From the NCBI GenBank assembly GCA_025642075.2, contig JAODUO010000625.1:137501-201500 (forward strand): DNA of 64,000 nt. Direction: 5' to 3'. Numbering within the stretch: position 1 is the stretch's first letter; each line of letters opens with the position of its first letter. The position numbers and the translations under genes are program-made. Source of the stretch: Ridgeia piscesae (lineage: Eukaryota; Annelida; Polychaeta; Sabellida; Siboglinidae). The notes beneath the pieces were generated by a model. The model saw nothing but the letters and a program-made list of their open reading frames with translations, was not told the origin of the DNA and did no database searches. This document shows positions 47,926 to 62,900 of this stretch, piece after piece.

Positions 47926-50900
47926 TTGGCCGTTTTTCCCGATTATTGTGTCACTGCCTTGTTTGTGTGTGTTTGTTGTGTCCTGTTTAAGTGAATTCCT
48001 TTGATTTGTTGTGCTAATTTGTTGTGCATTGTTTGTTTGTGCTGATATCAATCGCATTTGTCGCCTTTGCCGTCTTGTAAATGGCAATTAAATTGCTTAC
48101 GAATCGGGCGGCGACGAACAATAATTATGATAAACATTTACTTGTGCGCAAATATACAAATTCGTCAACTGCGTATAAACCGCAGTAGCCTCGAACCACC
48201 ACGGTAAATTGCATTATAAATAGGCACGGTAAATGTGCAATCTAAATTTAAATTTTGGGATTGATTGAAAGATGAAATCAAGCCAATAATGAGCGCAACT
48301 AATATAGGTATTAATATTTGACTGACTTCAGCAACATGTAAATTAATTTGTGCGTTTCGGCTACTGAGTTCAAGGTTATTTTAGACCGAGACAGCAGTAC
48401 TGTATTATCGCTCCGCCTCAGTTCGCATCGCCAGACGAGGCATGTTGGCTCTGAATTTATTTCAAAACTGTACACCATTCGCAAGATTTACTTAGTTCAA
48501 CATTCGATAGTGTATATTATTTTAATGTAATACACATCTACGTTGGTTGTCAAAGTCAATTAGTTTTACAAATCATGCATAGACTGCGCAACCAGCACAT
48601 TGGCTTCGGTTGCTGTTGTGGCGTTTTGGGGATGGTGGCGCCCCTGGCAGAATATATGTATAACGCGCCTCGTTTATAACGCGGTTCCATTTCATGGACC
48701 CCAACTACCACGTTATAGCGAGGCGCGACTGTATAGTTACATTCAACAAAAACTTAAAACAATTTTTTTAGGAAATCGCATTTTCCCCTTTAAATCTTCA
48801 GAGATCCCTCTCATAAATAAATGTTGCATGACGCAACAACTTTTCATGCAGAAGGTCCTGATGTGAATTTTTACTAGCATATTCAAGAAATATAAGACAA
48901 ACCTCATCGAAGCCACATAGTTTTCTTGGCGAACTTCACAGGGGACACCAGCAACTGTGACACCTCCAACAAGGTCTTCTACAACCTTGCCCAGATTGGT
49001 TCCATTCACCGTGATTGTTGTGCCTCCGAGGATTGGCCCCGACATGGGTGAGAACTGAAGAGGACATGTCGCAATGTGTTAAGTCATCATCTAACACAGT
49101 TTATACATCAAACTGGTCATGTCACAAGTAGCCACTATTGACTACAGTTTACAGCAGCATGTGTGAGGGTGAGTGTTAATGAGTGTTGTACTCTTAAGTG
49201 TCTTTGAATAGTTTTTATATCCAGAAACGTGATGCTATTTCTGAAATGTGTTTATAAGAAATCACCTATGTTAGATAAAGTGATGATGTCGCAGTTTTTA
49301 CATCCGGTTGTTTCTGGGTAATGTGGGAAACAACTTAAAATATGTAATATTATGTTAGCACACATGCATGCTTGTACAACACACACACACACACAAGCAC
49401 ACACACACACAAGCACACACACAAGCACACACACAAGCACACACACCCCCACATAAATGCACACACAAGCGTAACCACACACACAAACACACACACACAA
49501 AGATAATCATATCATATGCCACAATGCCAGGTTCTCCCAAGGATACAGTTCCCATGCTCATACTGACCACGGTGATCTCTGGGTTTGGACAGATGCGTGA
49601 TTGGTCAAGCCAGCCAGTAGGACAGCGGTTCTTGAGACTGCAGTGGTCAACACACCAGCCACAGTGGTAGCGGGACTCAATGACGAGACACTGACCACAA
49701 GTATCCTCCATCTCATCACACTTGTAGATCTCAACTGTAAACATACACATCACACTTGTGGATCTCAACTCTAAATACATGCATCACACTTGTAGATCTC
49801 AACTGTAAATACATGCATCACACTTCTAGATCTCAACTGTAAGCACACGCATCACACTTGTGGATCTCAACTGTAAATACATGCATCACACTTGTAGATC
49901 TCAACTGTAAATACATGCATCACACTTGTAGATCTCAACTGTAAATACGTGCATCACACTTGTAGATCTCAACTGTAAATACATGCATCACATTTGTAGA
50001 TCTCAACTGTAAATACATGCATCACACTTGTAGATCTCAACTGTAAATACATGCATCACACTTGTAGATCTCAACTGTAAAACATACATGCATCAACACT
50101 TGTAGATCTCAACTGTAAATACATGCATCACACTTGTAGATCTCAACTGTAAATACATGCATCACACTTGTAGATCTCAACTGTAAATACATGCATCACA
50201 CTTGTAGATCTCAACTGTAAATACATGCATCACACTTGTAGATCTCAACTGTAAATACATGCATCACACTTGTAGATCTCAACTGTAAATACATGCATCA
50301 CACTTGTAGATCTCAACTGTAAATACATGCATCACACTTGTAGATCTCAACTGTAAATACATGCATCACACTTGTAGATCTCAACTGTAAATACATGCAT
50401 CACACTTGTAGATCTCAACTGTAAATACATGCATCACACTTGTAGATCTCAACTGTAAATACATGCATCACACTTGTAGATCTCAACTGTAAATACATGC
50501 ATCACACTTGTAGATCTCAACTGTAAATACATGCATCACACTTGTAGATCTCAACTGTAAATACATGCATCACACTTGTAGATCTCAACTGTAAATACAT
50601 GCATCACACTTGTAGATCTCAACTGTAAATACATGCATCACACTTGTAGATCTCAACTGTAAATACATGCATCACACTTGTAGATCTCAACTGTAAACAT
50701 ACGCATCACACTTGTAGATCTCAACTGTAAATACATGCATCACACTTGTAGATCTCAACTGTAAATACATGCATCACACTTGTAGATCTCAACTGTAAAT
50801 ACATGCATCACACTTGTAGATCTCAACTGTAAATACGTGCATCACACTTGTAGATCTCAACTGTAAATACATGCATCACACTTGTAGATCTCAACTGTAA

Positions 50901-53900
50901 ATACATGCATCACACTTGTAGATCTCAACTGTAAATACATGCATCACACTTGTAGATCTCAACTGTAAATACATGCATCACACTTGTAGATCTCAACTGT
51001 AAATACATGCATCACACTTGTAGATCTCAACTGTAAATAGTGCATCACACTTGTAGATCTCAACTGTAAATACATGCATCACACTTGTAGATCTCAACTG
51101 TAAACATACGCATCACACTTGTAGATCTCAACTGTAAATACATGCATCACACTTGTAGATCTCAACTGTAAATACATGCATCACACTTGTAGATCTCAAC
51201 TGTAAATACATGCATCACACTTGTAGATCTCAACTGTAAATACATGCATCACACTTGTAGATCTCAACTGTAAATACATGCATCACACTTGTAGATCTCA
51301 ACTGTAAATACATGCATCACACTTGTAGATCTCAACTGTAAACACACGCATCACACTTGTAGATCTCAACTGTAAATACGTGCATCACACTTGTAGATCT
51401 CAACTGTAAATACGTGCATCACACTTGTAGATCTCAACTGTAAATACATGCATCACACTTGTAGATCTCAACTGTAAATACATGCATCACACTTGTAGAT
51501 CTCAACTGTAAATACTGCATCACACTTGTAGATCTCAACTGTAAATACATGCATCACACTTGTAGATCTCAACTGTAACATACTGCATCACACTTGTAGA
51601 TCTCAACTGTAACAAGCATACACACTTGTAGATCTCAACTGTAAACATGCATCACACTTGTAGATCTCAACTGTAAATACAGCATCACACTTGTAGATCT
51701 CAACTGTAAATCATGCATCACACTTGTAGTCTCAACTGTAAAACGTGCATACACTTGTAGATCTCAACTGTAAAACTGCATCACATTGTAGATCTCAACT
51801 GTAATACTGCATCACACTTGTAGATCTCAACTGTAAACATGCATCACACTTGTGATCTCAACTGTAAATACATGCATCACACTTGTAGATCTCAACTGTA
51901 AATACATGCATCACACTTGTAGATCTCAACTGTAAATACATGCATCACACTTGTAGATCTCAACTGTAAGCACACGCATCACACTTGTAGATCTCAACTG
52001 TAAATACATGCATCACACTTGTAGATCTCAACTGTAAATACATGCATCACACTTGTAGATCTCAACTGTAAATACATGCATCACACTTGTAGATCTCAAC
52101 TGTAAATACATGCATCACACTTGTAGATCTCAACTGTAAATACATGCATCACACTTGTAGATCTCAACTGTAAATACTGCATCACACTTGTAGATCTCAA
52201 CTGTAAATACATGCATCACACTTGTAGATCTCAACTGTAAATACATGCATCACACTTGTAGATCTCAACTGTAAATACATGCATCACACTTGTAGATCTC
52301 AACTTAAATACATGCATCACACTTGTAGATCTCAACTGTAAATACATGCATCACATTGTAGATCTCAACTGTAAATACATGCATCACACTTGTAGATCTC
52401 AACTTAAATACATGCATCACACTTGTAGATCTCAACTGTAAATACATGCATCTTTACAACTGACATCACACTTGTAGATCTCAACTGTAAAACACATCAC
52501 ACTTGTAGATCTCACTGTAAATCAAGCATACACTTGTAGATCTCTGTAAACATGCATCACATTATCCAACGATAGCATCACACTTGTAGATCTACTTAAA
52601 TCATGCATCACACTTGTAGATCAACTGTAAAACATGCATCACACTTGTAGATCTCAACTGTAAATACATGCATCACACTTGTAGATCTCAACTGTAAAAC
52701 AGATCACATTTGATTTTAAACATGCATCACACTTGTAGATCTCAACTGTAAATATCATCACACTTGTGATCTCACGTAACATACACACTTGTAGATCTCA
52801 ACTGTAATACGCATCACACTTTGATCTCAACTGTTGATCACACTTGTAGATCTCAACTGTAAAACTCATACACTTGTAGCACGAAATAATGCATACACTT
52901 GTGTCTTGTAACATACGCATCAACTTGTAATCTCAATAAATACGTGCATCACACTTGTAGATCTCAACTGAAATACAGCAACACGACAACTGTAAATCAT
53001 CCTACACTTGTAGATTATAAAACTGCCCTTGAGACTATGTAACGATACACTTGTAGATTCAACTGTAAATATGCATCACATTAGATTCAACTGTAAATAC
53101 ATGCATCACACTTGTAGATCTCAACGTGCATACTTGTAGACACACATGCATCACACTTGTAGATCTCAACTGTACATACTGCATAACACTTGTAGATCTC
53201 AACTGTAAACACACGCATCACACTTGTAGATCTCAACTGTAAACATACATCATCACACTTGTAGATCTCAACTGTAAATACATGCATCACACTTGTAGAT
53301 CTCAACTGTAAACACATGCATCACACTGGTAGATCTCAACTGTAAACACACACAGTACACACATCACACTGGTAGATTGCAACTGTAAACACACACAGTA
53401 CACACATCACATGGTAGATCTACACGGCTGTCTCTACCTCCATATGTACTGACCGTGTGTCTTGTTAGGACTGTCTAGTGACTTATTATCTCCCCACAAC
53501 ACGTCGACAGCCACCATCTTGAATGGCTTATTCTCTTCAAAGTTGAACTAAAGGCAAAACCACACGAACGCATCAAAGATCTATCTCCTACAACTTCTGT
53601 AGAATATTCCTGCCAAATATGAACAGTACTTTTCTGGTATTTACAACTGTAAATGGTTGGGTTTCTGGTCACAATTAGTTATTACACTGTTGATACTACA
53701 GTATTCCCTCCCTTTTCACCAGACCCTCTGCCAAGTGGACACCTGCTATGTCAGGACACAATCTCAATGTACAGATTGTTCTACCATATTAACATCCCTT
53801 TGATGAGGGGACACCTGGTGGACGCGGACAGCAGACAAGATAATTTGGTTTTAGTCCATACTAAAGCGGACAAGCTTTAATAAAAAAATTGTACATGTTC

Positions 53901-56900
53901 AAAAATACTTTGTGCTTTTAAATGCAGGAGAGTTAATTTTCACTTTTAAGAAGTATAACATTTGAAGAATGAAGAATTTCACAAATCTAGGTTTTACACT
54001 TCCTATTTCACAATTCTTACTCAACACTTTCTTATGATCATTTACATGTCTGACACTACTGTACTTTACTGTTAGCTGTGGCTTATTTACAAGCAGTGAT
54101 TTGCTGTTCATCGACTGATAAAAAATATAAAATATTTAATAAAACAATAGTACGCTAGATTTCATGAAACGAAACCCAGACAGCCTACATAGGGTCACAA
54201 TGTTAAATCACGCATAAATAGTCAGATAGTGGTACACTCGGCAGTATCTTGGTATTGGTCGCTGTGTTGGTGGCTGGGTTTGGTGCACTCCAAGTACAGG
54301 TTGTTTACTGTTTATTCAAGGAACGACACGGCCACATGTATAGACATGATTATGTTTGTTTATTATGAGCAAAAATAGTGTATGAGCCTTTTTGGCACAC
54401 TGTAATAATTAAGCGAAAGAAATGTGGACTCTGCAACCTGATGCCAGGCCTGTGACTTGAACCCACACTAGTCTCCTGAACTTCAGACTGCTAGAGCCCA
54501 CATTTCAACACATCACTAGAGGTATTCCTAGAACAACTGAAAGGAATGAAACGTAATCACGCAATTATGTTATGTGTTATTTCAATGCCAATATGATTAA
54601 CTAAAAAATGTTATTTGAACAGCAGGCAACCTGCTGTCATAAACACCAAGTCTACAGTTATAATAACCCAAATGTGGGAGTAGTTCACCATTGGTCATTC
54701 TGTGAACCACATGACTGGTCACTCACCTCTACGGCCTGACATGTGACATGGGTGGACTCAGGATTGACCGGTTGTGACACATTTGCGGACACAACCAGTC
54801 CCCCTCCAAGAGCAAATCGACACTTCAAGTTCTTAGCATACTGCTCCTAGAAATACATAAAAATAGAATGAATCATTCACGGCATTCAAATATAAAATAT
54901 ATTTACAGAAATGTTAAACATTTTGTAATAATGTGATTATTGTATATCATGTTATCTGTTTAAAGCATTCTATTCTTCATCTCTTTTGAATTCAATGATT
55001 TTATTGACATTTTATAAATTTTCCTTCAGATATATACATTGGATGCTAATAATAAGATTAGTAAAAGACACTCAAGAAGTAAAACAAAAACATCAGCGCA
55101 GCACTGAAATGTGGCAAAATGCATCAAAATTAGTACTAAAAAAGAAACAAGTAAAATAAACAGGTAATAAATAAATAAAAACAAATAAATTATCCACACA
55201 TCACATAATATGTTCCGTTCTTTTACCAACACCTAGTAAACCGTCCTGTGAAACATTCAGCCATATAAAATGATTTAAGCACCTAATTCGCCACTTCCTT
55301 TAGGAATGTACTCATAAAACACAGTAAAACATGACACAAGTAACAATCGCGGGAGGTTTTATTACACATCTAATACCTGCAAGTTGACGACAATGACATC
55401 GACTGCGGATGATACCCCAGCTGGAATGAGTAGTTCCTTCGTCCCGGACGCTGGGACATTTCCCACTCCCGCTAGGGACCGCACCCACGGGCAGGAGGAG
55501 GAACTCTGAGGGGAAAAGAAAACACAACTTCTGCATTAATTTCATCTGAACATTTTTGCAACAATTAACTAGATATTTATTTCATTTACCCAATGAATTG
55601 TTAATGAGGGATGTCTGGGTTAATTCTGTCTATTTCATATTTTTTATTAATATTTCAAATGCAAAGTATGCTGAAAAGGTTAATTTATGAAAGTGTAATA
55701 ATGGATTATATTTTGTCCTTTTCATTGGTGGCTGGACTATTTAATTGTCATGTTTCATGTGAAATTGTGTTATATGCCTAAGAAAATACATATATACACG
55801 ACTGTGAGATTGTCACAACCCATCTGTAAGCTTCAATGACAATGGACATGGGGTCATGCCACTATATACTATACCCCTGGCCGATCATCTTTGTAAAGCT
55901 GGGGATTGAGCGGAGTCAAACTATACAATTACAGCCAGTCGCTACTGCATCAGCCGTAGGAACAGCGCAAATACCCACCTCAATGTGAACATGGATACAC
56001 TGGTGGGAATCCCAATATAATGACCCATTCACGTCCTAAACATTGCATGTAACACGAGCAGCGAGTGGCTGGAATCACACACAATATTATATCACATGAC
56101 TGGAGGCCCACCATACTTACTCTGTTAAAAGAGTAGCTTTCTAAAGGGATGTGCCAGGGGTAGAGAAGAAACAGTACTGATGTAATCAGCCACAGTGACC
56201 CCTGGTGTGAGAGTATGTCGACACTCACCGATATATCCTGGCTGTTAGAGCACATGGATGCGTTGTTGACACAGCTGCCATCTAGTGGGCACCAAACACA
56301 ACCAAACTTTGTCTCCGTACAACGAGTGCAGCTGAAAACAGTTTTCATCAAAACGTGGAGTTCAATAACATCACTGTTGATACATTGCATGACACATTGG
56401 AAATAATGTCTAATTGCATTAATTATCAATATCTGTATTGCTATTTATATAACCTTTTGCATGTGTTTGTGTGTCAATGCATGATTGCATGTGCGTGAAC
56501 ATAAATATTTGGACATTACAATTCAATAAAAAAAACTGCTATCTAGCTGTGGGCAACAAATAAAAAAGTTGTGCTTAATATTTCAAGTATAGACCTCCAC
56601 AGGGGAATTCACTGCAGAATCATATAAAGTGTAGGGGAACTCTATCACTGTTCAAACAGACTCTAAGACACATATGTTCAATGCAGAATGCTGCTGACAG
56701 TTTCCTTTCTTTGAGCCTTTACTGCTTGACTCGTACTTTATACTCTACACATTATTGCATGTATGTAAACGTTGTTTAAATACGGTTTTATTCATTTACT
56801 TTATCGAAGTGGTTTAAATGATTTGACTTTTTGATAACTATTAGATCAGATTTTTTTTTTGGTGCTTATTCATCTGCATCATTGAATGTTTACGCTATTA

Positions 56901-59900
56901 GTTTTATACAGTGCCTTAGGAATGTTGTTGGAAATTGCGCTTTATAAAATAAATACATTATATTATTACGTGTGTTCCACTCACCTGTCCAGGTGGCTGC
57001 ACTGGTAGACAAAGACTGGCTTGGAGGCAATTCTTGTGTCATTCAACACTACACTGAACTCTAGCTCCACAAAACCTACAACATCAAACACAACCTCTTG
57101 TCTGGTGATCAGCTACATGTGGGTATTCAGCAGGCATGGCAGGATCCTACTACAGTTGTATCAGTGCTAGAATGGAAGTACATTTTACACTGCTGTAATG
57201 TGTACTTTCATTCACAAACCGACCAAATTAAATAAAATGTTAATGATATATATCAAATTAAATTATATATATATATATACACATATATATATATAAGATA
57301 TATATATATATATCTTACATATTACTTAGTGTAAATTATTTAACTACGCACTTTGTCAGTTTATCACACTAAGTGCAGTGGTGTGATACTTTTTCTTGAT
57401 TTCTACATATGCTTTGAAGAAGGCAAGTAATATAAACACTGTCAGTCAGGTCTGATGTCAAATAAACACTGACACAGGTATTGCTTTCTAGCACAAGTCT
57501 CTCTGTCTGACATGAGTATGTGTTAGGGATGGAGTGCATTACCTGTGTCGTCGGGCACAGTTGGTAGGGATATGAAGGGTCGACAAGTGACCGTGTCAAC
57601 GGTGACGCCCTCAGTCGGAATTGACAGCTTCTGGTGGGTTGACTGAAGTTCACATTCGAGTCCCGACTGATCCCCGGCAATCAGTGGCACATTGCGCACG
57701 TTGACAACAAACTGAAAGAAACAAAGGAAACATACGAGTTGTCTTATAGCCAGGGAACCTGAACATCATAAGTGTGTAATTATAATAATTACCATATTAT
57801 CATATACCCTAATGACTGTGTGTGTTTGGACATTGTCCATATTATCATATACCCTAATGACTGTGTGTGTTTGGACATTGTCCATATTATCATATACCCT
57901 AATGACTGTGTGTGTTTGGACATTGTCCATATTATCATATACCCTAATGACTGTGTGTGTTTGGACATTGTCCATATTATCATATACCCTAATGACTGTG
58001 TGTGTTTGGACATTGTCCATATTATCATATACCCTAATGACTGTGTGTGTTTGGACATTGTCCATATTATCATATACCCTAATGACTGTGTGTGTTTGGA
58101 CATTGTCCATATTATCATATACCCTAATGACTGTGTGTGTTTGGACATTGTCCATATTATCATATACCCTAATGACTGTGTGTTTGGACATTGTCTATAT
58201 TATCATAAACCCTAATGACTGCGTGTGTTTGGCCATTGTATGTTTTAGATTAAATTAGACAACAGTAACACACAGTGCAATGGAAATTTCTACTAAATGT
58301 TTTTATTATATTTATTGATGCTATTTATCATGTTTTTATCATGTGTACAAGTCTGATTTTAATATTTATTCACTATATTTTAACTATATTATGCAACTTA
58401 TTAGGTAAACTAGTCAATTGTTTAGTAAATCTACATTACATTCTATGTACAATTGCATTAACAATCATGACCCTTGTGAAGAGAAATGTATATTTTGATA
58501 GGTTATCATGAATAAATAATGTTTATTATTATAGACCCCTAAAAATCTACAAAAAGAAAATTTATATTTACGTATACATATATTCACACATGCATGCATG
58601 CACACACGCACACACACAGCTACAGAGAAAGCATGCAATGAGGTAGATGGTCTAACACTTTATAGTTCAGGCCCTATTCATGACCATCCACGACAGACGC
58701 ATGATACAAACCAACCCACCTTTGTGTCTAGGAACTTAGACAGGTCAACCGTGTGTGGGGTCAGTGACTTGATGGCTGGACACCCACTGTCCTGGAAGGA
58801 GACCCAGTGGTGCACAGCGTCCGAGCCTGCACACTCGCTGGGCAGTGTACACCTGTGGTCAGTGAGACAGTGGTCAGTTGACACTCTCAACTCTCATAAC
58901 GGAAACAATGTAACTAGTGTTTGTGGCACATGCAGCGGGTCACGACGTGGACATTGAAGCAGTTTAATTCAGAATGGCAGAAGACGGACGGATGGACAGA
59001 CGGACGGACGGACAGTTGGACATATGGGGAGATTGACAGTGTCACATATAAAATGACCACCTTGAGAGATGAGACATCATTGACTCACCTGTTCTGTGTC
59101 ATGCACCAGCCACAGTGGGGGTCGGCAGCGACGTGACATGCGTCACAGCTCTTGTAGGGGGTACAGTCTGACAACTGCACCATGTACACCTGAAACAGGA
59201 TGGAAATATAACATATACAGTAATACATAATGTTTTAGAATTTGTTCAAATACCCCACATACCAATGTATGATTTTTTCATTTCATAATAGGGCAATAGC
59301 TGCTGGCATAGTTTTATGTAGAGACCCACCCACCCGTCATTTTGATGGGTAAAACCTGTTTTTGGTGAAAATATCAGTAGATGGGTAAAAAATAAGGTCT
59401 TCCAAAATCATAGATATTGTCAGTTGTGCTTTTAAAATGAGTGTCACACGTGTGTTTGTACATGTACTGTGTAGTTGATTTTCTGTCATCATCACACATC
59501 TCAACTGGCTTGTAAGTATGTGACTTAACATGCATATCTACCTACCGGGGTAATTTGTGATTGGCAAAAGTGTAAAGTCAATTTTAAAGTATATTTGTTA
59601 ACTATGGTTGTTGCATACACATATGCATGTGTAACAATCACTTATGTATACAGGTGTACACATTTAATACAGAAATGTAAAAACAAAGATATACAATGTA
59701 TCTAGAAAATAATAAGTGAAAAACAACATTTCCAGAATTTCAGTCTTAAAAAATTTAAGAATGCTTATTACCTATGTTATATAATTCAAAGCCATCTAAC
59801 ATTTTTAACTAAACACACAAATGAAGGGTTGATAAAATTATAATCCCACTAACTAAGGTAGAACAATTTTTGAAAACAAATGTAAATAAAAAATTATTTG

Positions 59901-62900
59901 TTATAGGCTTTTACATATGTTTAACACTCACCTAAGTAACATATTTAGTTTCATTACATTTCCCACATTAATGTGTGTGTCAGTTTACATTGAACAGCCT
60001 CGATTACTGCCCCGTATATTTTGTAATGTGCACTTTATTTATTCTAACACAGATGAAATTAATTCTTTGGTATTGCATTCTGAAAGATCACTAACTGAAA
60101 CATCCAATTCAGAAAGCAGGACACACTATGTAGAGACGATCTTTATCGAGATAAAACTGTTTGCATCTGTTCTGCCTACTACACCAAATTTAGACACTTA
60201 GCAGTCGTGTATGTAATGCATTCCAGATCTGATAGACGCCACACAAACATATCTACATGTTTAAATCATAATGACTGTTATTCAGTGCGACGCTGAACAC
60301 CGTCAAATTCTTTACTACTTGGTGGTGTCTCTTTACATCTCTACCATGTCATTGTGTCCTTGGTGAATACATTCGACACTGAATACATGCACTCTAGAAA
60401 TCTGAAAGACACAACAGTGCTTGCAAGTTATGCTATAACCAAACCAAGGTCACACATTCAAGGTCAAGCTCACAATTAAGGTCAATGTGAGAAAGGTCAA
60501 ATGTACTAATACATATTCAATGTCATCACAATGAGGTGAAAGTAAACATTAGATTGACAAAAATACCTATCTGTGGTTACAACATCATGAACTTCACAGG
60601 CAAAAGAAAGTGTTCAAGAACACACCAGAATTACTGTATTCATTCTGTTAAGCGTACGCTACACTTAGCAAACATTAGAGAAGTCAAAATATGTCAGAAT
60701 ATGCACTATTATAATCGTATGGCCATTTTCTAGTGCCGATTGTTTTTCACTTTTCCCACTTGGTGGCTACAGATGTAACACCCTCATGTCCACCCATTCA
60801 CGAGGTGATGAAAATGGTTGTGGTTACCATTAGTATTAAACAAGTAATAAGAGTTAAACATTGAAGATTATTAGTGAACAAGGTGTTGTATGCAGTCTAT
60901 AACACTTGATGGCAGGACATTTGCATACAACCATCTCAAGACAAAACAAGTGGCTGGTACTGGCAAGTGAATTTCATGCATCTGCATATAAACAAAACAA
61001 TACACGAACACTGATACTATAAATCTTCTGTCTTCACTTATCTTTGAATCCAGTGTGACATTTCTATGCATTAAATTACAATAAATCACGGATTCAAGAC
61101 TCAATTTTTTTTCATGTTAAAACTGGCCATGAACACAGTTGGAGATCGCTGTCACTGTACACTTAATAGGGCATGTAGGGTTAATAGAACGAACACAGTA
61201 ATTAAGTCCAAGCTCAAGGTAAACAGTCATGGTCAAGTTATGTTTGACGAGTTTGTACCTTTGACGATGTCAGTACATATGCGTGTGTGTTGCTTGAGTC
61301 CAGTAGGAGGTCTTGCTTAATGGCCGTTCCTTGTTCAATGTCCACTACACCATAGACAGGGCTGGGTGTGTGTTGTCCACTGGTTGGCCACAGGACCATC
61401 TGGGAACCAACAGAAAGGACAACTCTGACAATGGTAATAAAATACTAATAATAATGTAGGAATTTATGTAGCACCCATATCCATTTTAGGATCAAATGAT
61501 CTTGAGTGCTTTATATAAAATAAATAAAACTATAAAATATATATTATTAAAAATTCATAAATAGTAAATATTGTAAAAGAGCTTACTTAGAAATAGTAAA
61601 TAAATACACATCAAATTTACATTAATAGTACACGTATGAATACAATTGGTGGCAATACAATCAGGGATCCAGAACCAATTTAATTCTGCTTACCGGGGTA
61701 GTCATAAATGATAAACATACAATAATTAAAATGTCTTTACAGTATATGACAAACACAATTTAATTATCTTCATGAATTATAGTCTGGGGCTCATTTGTGC
61801 CAAATCACAACAATCATGACTCTGGAACTTATTGAAACCTGAATGGGAACGCGCACAATATAGATTTTTTAATGGTAAAAACCATCCTAGTGAGACAGAT
61901 AAACCAAACTATACATAAACATTCCTGCAAAGCCATGAAATAAATCATAACAAATATTTTAATAGTAAAAACAACGAAAAACAAGGTCAGGGGACAATAT
62001 TGTCGATATATTGTTCAAAGGACCAATATTTAAATTTAGCATACTGCCTTTCAAAAAATCAGCAAGCATGACACCAAGTCCCCATTAAAATGTTGTTTTC
62101 CACCAAGACATCCACCACCAACATTATGTCTTGGGTGAATGTCCTAAGTGACCTGATATGACGAGGGTCATCAGGGAATAATTTACTCCCTTTGACAGTG
62201 CAGTGGGGAAGAAGGAGACAGAAACTGGGTTTTATTGTGTAATTAACATTACTAGACATGTGTTTCCAATTTCCTCTCCTTAAACAAGGGTTAAGATGGT
62301 GGCAGTTTGGAAGCACTCAAATCATATTAACAGACTGACTCACTGAGTGGACTGATTGACCACTCACTACCAGGAAGAAGTCTTGTGCTGTACAGCCAGG
62401 GCACAGACCATAGTTTACCACTGGTGGCCATGTTAAAACAGTTTTCTCTTATTGATCTAATAATTATGAAGGATTTAGCAGGATCACAATAAACTCCTAA
62501 GCATCCTCACAGCCACTGCAATAAACAGAGACACAAACCTACACATTATAAAATGTTTAATTCACATCCCGCCATCCAATATCTGGTGCGATCCATCCTA
62601 GCTAGGTGGCTAAGCAGACTTGAGTTATTGGCAAATCAACAAGATCGTGTATTTATTTTTAGGCACTCCATTCATCTTAAACACTTCCAGAAGTGTAATT
62701 GTGGTCTGACCCCAGTAATCACCAATCTCTCACCTTCAATAGTTTACCCTTGTCTGTTCCAAGTAGGGCCACTGTAAACTGACCAACGGGCTTCACTGCA
62801 AGACTGGTTACCATATGTCCAGCCACAGGGTGGACACTGGATGGATGGATGGGGTGCTGTCCCTCAATTGGGTAATTAACCCCATAGTGTCCACATAAGT

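Noticed and set aside
53087..53317. ORF of repeated VEIYKCDA as a repeat protein
   Set aside because: The exon-edge minisatellite read through; units end in stops in the spliced frame.
49714..53410. CRISPR-like repeat array
   Set aside because: 34-bp head-to-tail units with no spacers; the unit includes an exon edge.
54420..54530. A functional tRNA gene on the minus strand
   Set aside because: Box-B-like motif only; no complete cloverleaf could be drawn, so at most a SINE relic.
57215..57400. Another palindromic MITE around a TA tract
   Set aside because: Flanking sequences do not pair beyond the TA-rich part.
57772..58258. Overlapping ORFs on both strands of about 145 codons
   Set aside because: Product of a 45-bp tandem repeat divisible by three.
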